A DNA stretch of 24,015 nt from Planctomycetota bacterium (GTDB lineage Bacteria; Planctomycetota; Planctomycetia; Pirellulales; Thermoguttaceae). The stretch covers positions 1-24,015 of the forward strand of contig JAJYGU010000344.1 of NCBI GenBank assembly GCA_021784975.1. Direction: 5' to 3'. Below, one piece after another: positions 21,671 through 24,015 of the stretch. A model generated the notes under the pieces. That model saw nothing but the letters and a program-made list of their open reading frames with translations. It had not been told where the DNA came from and did not search any database. Position 1 is the first letter of the stretch. The number at the start of each line of letters is the position of its first letter. The position numbers and the translations under genes were made by a program.

Positions 21671-21710
21671 TCGCTCCGCTCAGAATGACATCGCTCTGCT
21701 CAGAATGACG
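21671..21710. repeat. Two tandem 20-bp repeats, TCGCTC(C/T)GCTCAGAATGAC
   Basis: TCGCTCCGCTCAGAATGACA (21671-21690) is followed directly by TCGCTCTGCTCAGAATGACG (21691-21710); they differ at two positions. I recall the CGCTCxGCTCAGAATGAC motif as a dispersed repeat in environmental genomes. It lies just downstream of the convergent response regulator gene. Confidence 0.65.
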
Positions 21711-21732
21711 ACTGAGGCCGGCCGTGGGGCAG

Positions 21733-22326
21733 CTACGCTTCCGGGGTGTAGACCTCTTCGGCGGTGGCGATGGCGGCGGCGATGTCCACCAGTTTGCGGC
21801 TCTTGCGGCTGGCCAGGGCTTGCAGGCGGCGGAAGGCCTCGGGCTCGTCGAGCCCGGAGCGTTTCATGATGATCCCTTTCGCCCGCTCGATCAGTTTTCG
21901 ATCCTCCAGGGCCTGCTTCCAATCGGCGGCCTCCTTCCGCAAGGCTTGAATCTCGCGAAACCGCTCCACCGCGATGGCAATCGCCGGGGCCAGGGCCTGC
22001 TCCTTGACCGGCTTGACCAGGTAGGCGAGCACCGGTTGGCGAGTAGCCCGTTCAATGTATTCGGCGTCGTCGAAGCCGGTCATCAGAATGGCTGGAATGA
22101 CCTGGTGGCGGGCGATCTCACCGATGGCCGCGATGCCGTCCATGTCGGGCATCTTGATGTCGGCGATAATCAGATCGGGGCGCTGCTTAAGGCATTGCTC
22201 GATCAGCTCGCGGCCGGTCTTCGCTCCGCAGACGACCTGGTGGCCGAGACGGTTCAAACAGCTCCACAGGTACTCGCGCATCCGCGGCTCGTCGTCGGCG
22301 ATGGCAATCCGCAGCGAGGCGTTCAT
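21733..22326 (-). CDS. Response regulator with receiver and ANTAR RNA-binding domains
   Basis: A 197-residue regulator that, when phosphorylated, is expected to bind RNA hairpins and prevent transcription termination rather than bind DNA. The receiver (1-120) has Asp11, Asp12, the phospho-acceptor Asp56 (LIIADIKMPDMDG), Thr83 and Lys105. A short coiled coil joins it to the ANTAR domain (138-193: RKLIERAKGIIMKRSGLDEP, then EAFRRLQALASRKSRKLVDI). The ATG at 22326 gives the normal receiver start, and the frame upstream is only the shadow of the kinase gene. The start overlaps the kinase stop as ATGA, so the pair is translationally coupled. Its RNA targets are not evident in the window. Confidence 0.95.
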   Translation of the reverse strand: MNASLRIAIADDEPRMREYLWSCLNRLGHQVVCGAKTGRELIEQCLKQRPDLIIADIKMPDMDGIAAIGEIARHQVIPAILMTGFDDAEYIERATRQPVLAYLVKPVKEQALAPAIAIAVERFREIQALRKEAADWKQALEDRKLIERAKGIIMKRSGLDEPEAFRRLQALASRKSRKLVDIAAAIATAEEVYTPEA

Positions 22327-23705
22327 GGGGGACTCTTGGGCAGAGTGATGCTGATTTGGGCTCCGTGCGGGCGGTGATTGCCCAGCGAAATCTCGCCGCA
22401 GTGAGCGTCGACAAACCGCTTGCAAATGGCCAACCCCAGGCCGCTGCCTCGCGCCTTGGTGGTGTAAAAAGGGTGGAAGGCGTGCTCCAACTGCTCAGGG
22501 GAGAAGCCGGGGCCGTTGTCGCGAACGATCGCCTCCACGGCGGGGCGATGGTGGAGGGTGGTCTCGCTGAACTCGACCTCGACGACCGCGCCGTCGCCGC
22601 TGGCCCCCACCGCGTTTTCCAGCAAATTGCGAAAGATTTGTTCGAGCCGCAAGGAGTCTGCCCGGCAATGGGTGTCGGCCGGCGAGGCGGACAGCCGCAG
22701 GGCCGCGTCGCGCTTTTCGCCCACGCCGGCAGCGGTGGTCCAGGCCTCCTCAACCACTTTACGGAGGTCGCAGGGGCGAAAATCCAGGGTAGCCGGAGCG
22801 GCGTAATCGCGGAGATCGTCGAACAACCGCCGCAGCCGCTCTTGGGCCTTTTCCAGATCGGTTAGTAGCGAGCGCGTCTCCCGGTCGCCGTTGACCTTCA
22901 GGGTCAACAGTCCCCTGCAGGCCTGCATCTGCTGCAAGACGTTGCGGCACTCGTGGGCCACTCCGGCCACCATCTGGCCGATGGCCGCCAGCCGCTCGGC
23001 GCGTTGGAGTTGCCGTTGGGCCTCGGCCATGTCTTCTTGCACCCGTCGCACCATCGGCCGGAACACGCACAGCCCGCTAATCAACAGCACCAGCGCCGTG
23101 CTGGCGAAGGACCAGAACGCCAGCCACCGCAGGTAGCCGGTCCGTCGATCGCTGCGGGCCTGGTAGGCGGCCACCACCTTGCCGAGGGTCTCGACCATGT
23201 TCCCGGACATGGCCGCCGCGTCGATGCGGAGGAAGTGGGGATTACCCCAGTTCAACTCGCGGTCGGGGGCTTCGGCCAGGGCCCGCACGTCGGCAAGGTA
23301 CTGCGTCATTTGGCGATTCAACAGATACGGCGGCCGGTCATAGAGGGCCTGCACCTCCGGGGGCAGGCGATCGCTGCCCGGCTTGCCGCGCAACAGGGCA
23401 CGATGGGCGTCCTCCAAGCGGGCGACGGTCGCCAGCAGTTGCCGGCGGACGCGGGACCGCTCCTTGGGATCGCTCGCCACCAGCTTTTGCGACAGCAACT
23501 CGCTGGTCTGCAGCAACGAGCGCTGCCCTCCGCTCTCGGCATAGATGGCGCCGATCGAGCGGCTGGTCTCGATTTGAGCGGCCAGGATCAGGTAGTTGCC
23601 ATAAGCCAACGCGGCCAGGACGCCAAACGTCAACAGATAGCGAGCCGTCAAGTAGCCGGCGCTGGCCCGCCGCTCGCCGGCTTTAGGTTGCGCAACGGAT
23701 CCCAT
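22323..23705 (-). CDS. Membrane sensor histidine kinase with PilJ/NarX-like sensor region
   Basis: A 460-residue sensor that autophosphorylates at His251 and should pass the phosphate to the coupled ANTAR regulator. Membrane helices lie at about 23-44 and 193-215, with an outer region between them. That region opens with a sequence like the PilJ/NarX family (GGQRSLLQTSELLSQKL, 59-75), where related proteins bind nitrate or act in pilus chemosensing; this match is by eye and moderate. A linker helix (216-245) leads to the H-box AGVAHECRNVLQQM, which has Val where Pro is common. The ATP domain has NLLENA (360-365), DNGPGF (396-401) and GSGLGLA (420-426), all intact. The start at 23705 has no strong ribosome site. 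Confidence 0.93.
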   Translation of the reverse strand: MGSVAQPKAGERRASAGYLTARYLLTFGVLAALAYGNYLILAAQIETSRSIGAIYAESGGQRSLLQTSELLSQKLVASDPKERSRVRRQLLATVARLEDAHRALLRGKPGSDRLPPEVQALYDRPPYLLNRQMTQYLADVRALAEAPDRELNWGNPHFLRIDAAAMSGNMVETLGKVVAAYQARSDRRTGYLRWLAFWSFASTALVLLISGLCVFRPMVRRVQEDMAEAQRQLQRAERLAAIGQMVAGVAHECRNVLQQMQACRGLLTLKVNGDRETRSLLTDLEKAQERLRRLFDDLRDYAAPATLDFRPCDLRKVVEEAWTTAAGVGEKRDAALRLSASPADTHCRADSLRLEQIFRNLLENAVGASGDGAVVEVEFSETTLHHRPAVEAIVRDNGPGFSPEQLEHAFHPFYTTKARGSGLGLAICKRFVDAHCGEISLGNHRPHGAQISITLPKSPP

Positions 23706-23886
23706 GTTTGCTTACGAAGCCCTTTTCCGCCAATGTACCCACTGAGAATTATTTACCCCGGCACGCGATCGGAAAAATAGGCGGTTTGCCGGCGTCGAAA
23801 CGGGGGGCAGGGGCCGGGAGATAGGCGGCCCACGGACGGGTGCGACGATCGATTCGGGCGCCGCCCTCGGCCCTTGCCTGCGCCCG

Positions 23887-23892
23887 TATACT
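23887..23892 (+). promoter_or_regulatory. Possible -10 box (TATACT)
   Basis: TATACT lies about 50 bases before a strong plus-strand terminator and in a region otherwise rich in GC. No good -35 box is found 16-18 bases upstream; a TTGCCT lies too close (7 bases). The call rests on the -10 match and its place only. Confidence 0.3.
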
Positions 23893-23898
23893 AATAGA

Positions 23899-23981
23899 AA
23901 CGAGCAGGCCGTCCGCGAGGGGCGGCCGATTGGAGCTGTGAGAGCCCCGTAAGGCAATCTGTTGCCAGCGGGGTTTTTTTT
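23899..23981 (+). ncRNA. Candidate small RNA or 5' leader ending in an intrinsic terminator
   Basis: From the possible -10 box to the T-run, a transcript of about 83 bases would fold into two stems: GGCCGTCC/GGGCGGCC (23908-23928, 5-base loop, one T-G pair) and the terminator stem at 23945-23973. No reading frame with a ribosome site lies in it. It is divergent from the sensor kinase gene. It could be a free small RNA, or a terminated leader of a gene beyond the right edge. I do not recognise a known RNA family. Confidence 0.35.
23945..23981 (+). terminator. Rho-independent terminator
   Basis: CCCCG (23945-23949) pairs with CGGGG (23969-23973), and inside GGCAA (23953-23957) pairs with TTGCC (23962-23966) around a 4-base loop. 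Eight T follow directly (23974-23981). This is the only clear intrinsic terminator in the window, and it acts on the plus strand although no plus-strand gene precedes it nearby. Confidence 0.8.
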
Positions 23982-24015
23982 GTTCTTGGCGATTTTAGAT
24001 GCTTACGCGGTCTTC

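Noticed and set aside
22327..22425. N-terminal extension of the response regulator
   Set aside because: The receiver fold begins at the ATG at 22326; the extension is the antisense-free shadow of the kinase gene end in another frame.

Overview
The window is high-GC bacterial DNA that looks like a planctomycete, probably of the Pirellulales type. This is an inference from gene content. The evidence is two large membrane-anchored Ser/Thr kinases (one with the N-terminal helical region and DLG triad common in planctomycete kinases), an ECF-type sigma factor beside a kinase, an H-X9-DG (DUF1559-type) sequence, a PQQ-like propeller, a diphosphate-type phosphofructokinase, and very many short palindromic repeats between genes. 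I see no rRNA, tRNA, CRISPR array or intact insertion sequence.

Left part (1-6705). A minus-strand metabolic run reads pepP-like peptidase, accB, accC, then a phosphofructokinase cut by the window edge. The order resembles the Firmicute peptidase-efp-accB-accC cluster, but efp is missing. Divergent from it on the plus strand are larB, a GxxExxY gene remnant inside long inverted repeats, nnrD (NAD(P)HX repair) and a DUF2784 membrane protein.

Centre (6734-13068). Four minus-strand genes may form an envelope-stress and signalling block: ECF sigma factor, rhomboid protease, PspA and a 1270-residue kinase. The kinase has an N-terminal kinase-like relic, an active kinase domain, a stretch made of three palindromic elements read as protein, a coiled coil, one membrane helix and a duplicated outer module of unknown fold. 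A 667-base gap full of inverted repeats follows. Then comes larE, the second gene of the nickel-pincer cofactor pathway in this window; larC is not here.

Right part (14577-24015). It holds a second kinase, an aldo/keto reductase with a Tat-like leader, a HEAT-repeat protein, a plus-strand run of DNA methyltransferase, transglutaminase-like protein and two small unknown genes, a propeller protein fused to a pseudopilin-type tail, and a sensor kinase/ANTAR response regulator pair joined by an ATGA overlap. At the right edge a strong plus-strand terminator closes what may be a small RNA or a leader.

The most striking signal is the palindromic repeats. At least four architectures recur: GGGACtGTCCC boxes around an A/T-rich stem, nested three-stem palindromes with 3-base loops, long imperfect inverted repeats, and simple hairpins. 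Copies lie between genes and, in one kinase and probably in larB, inside reading frames that stay open.
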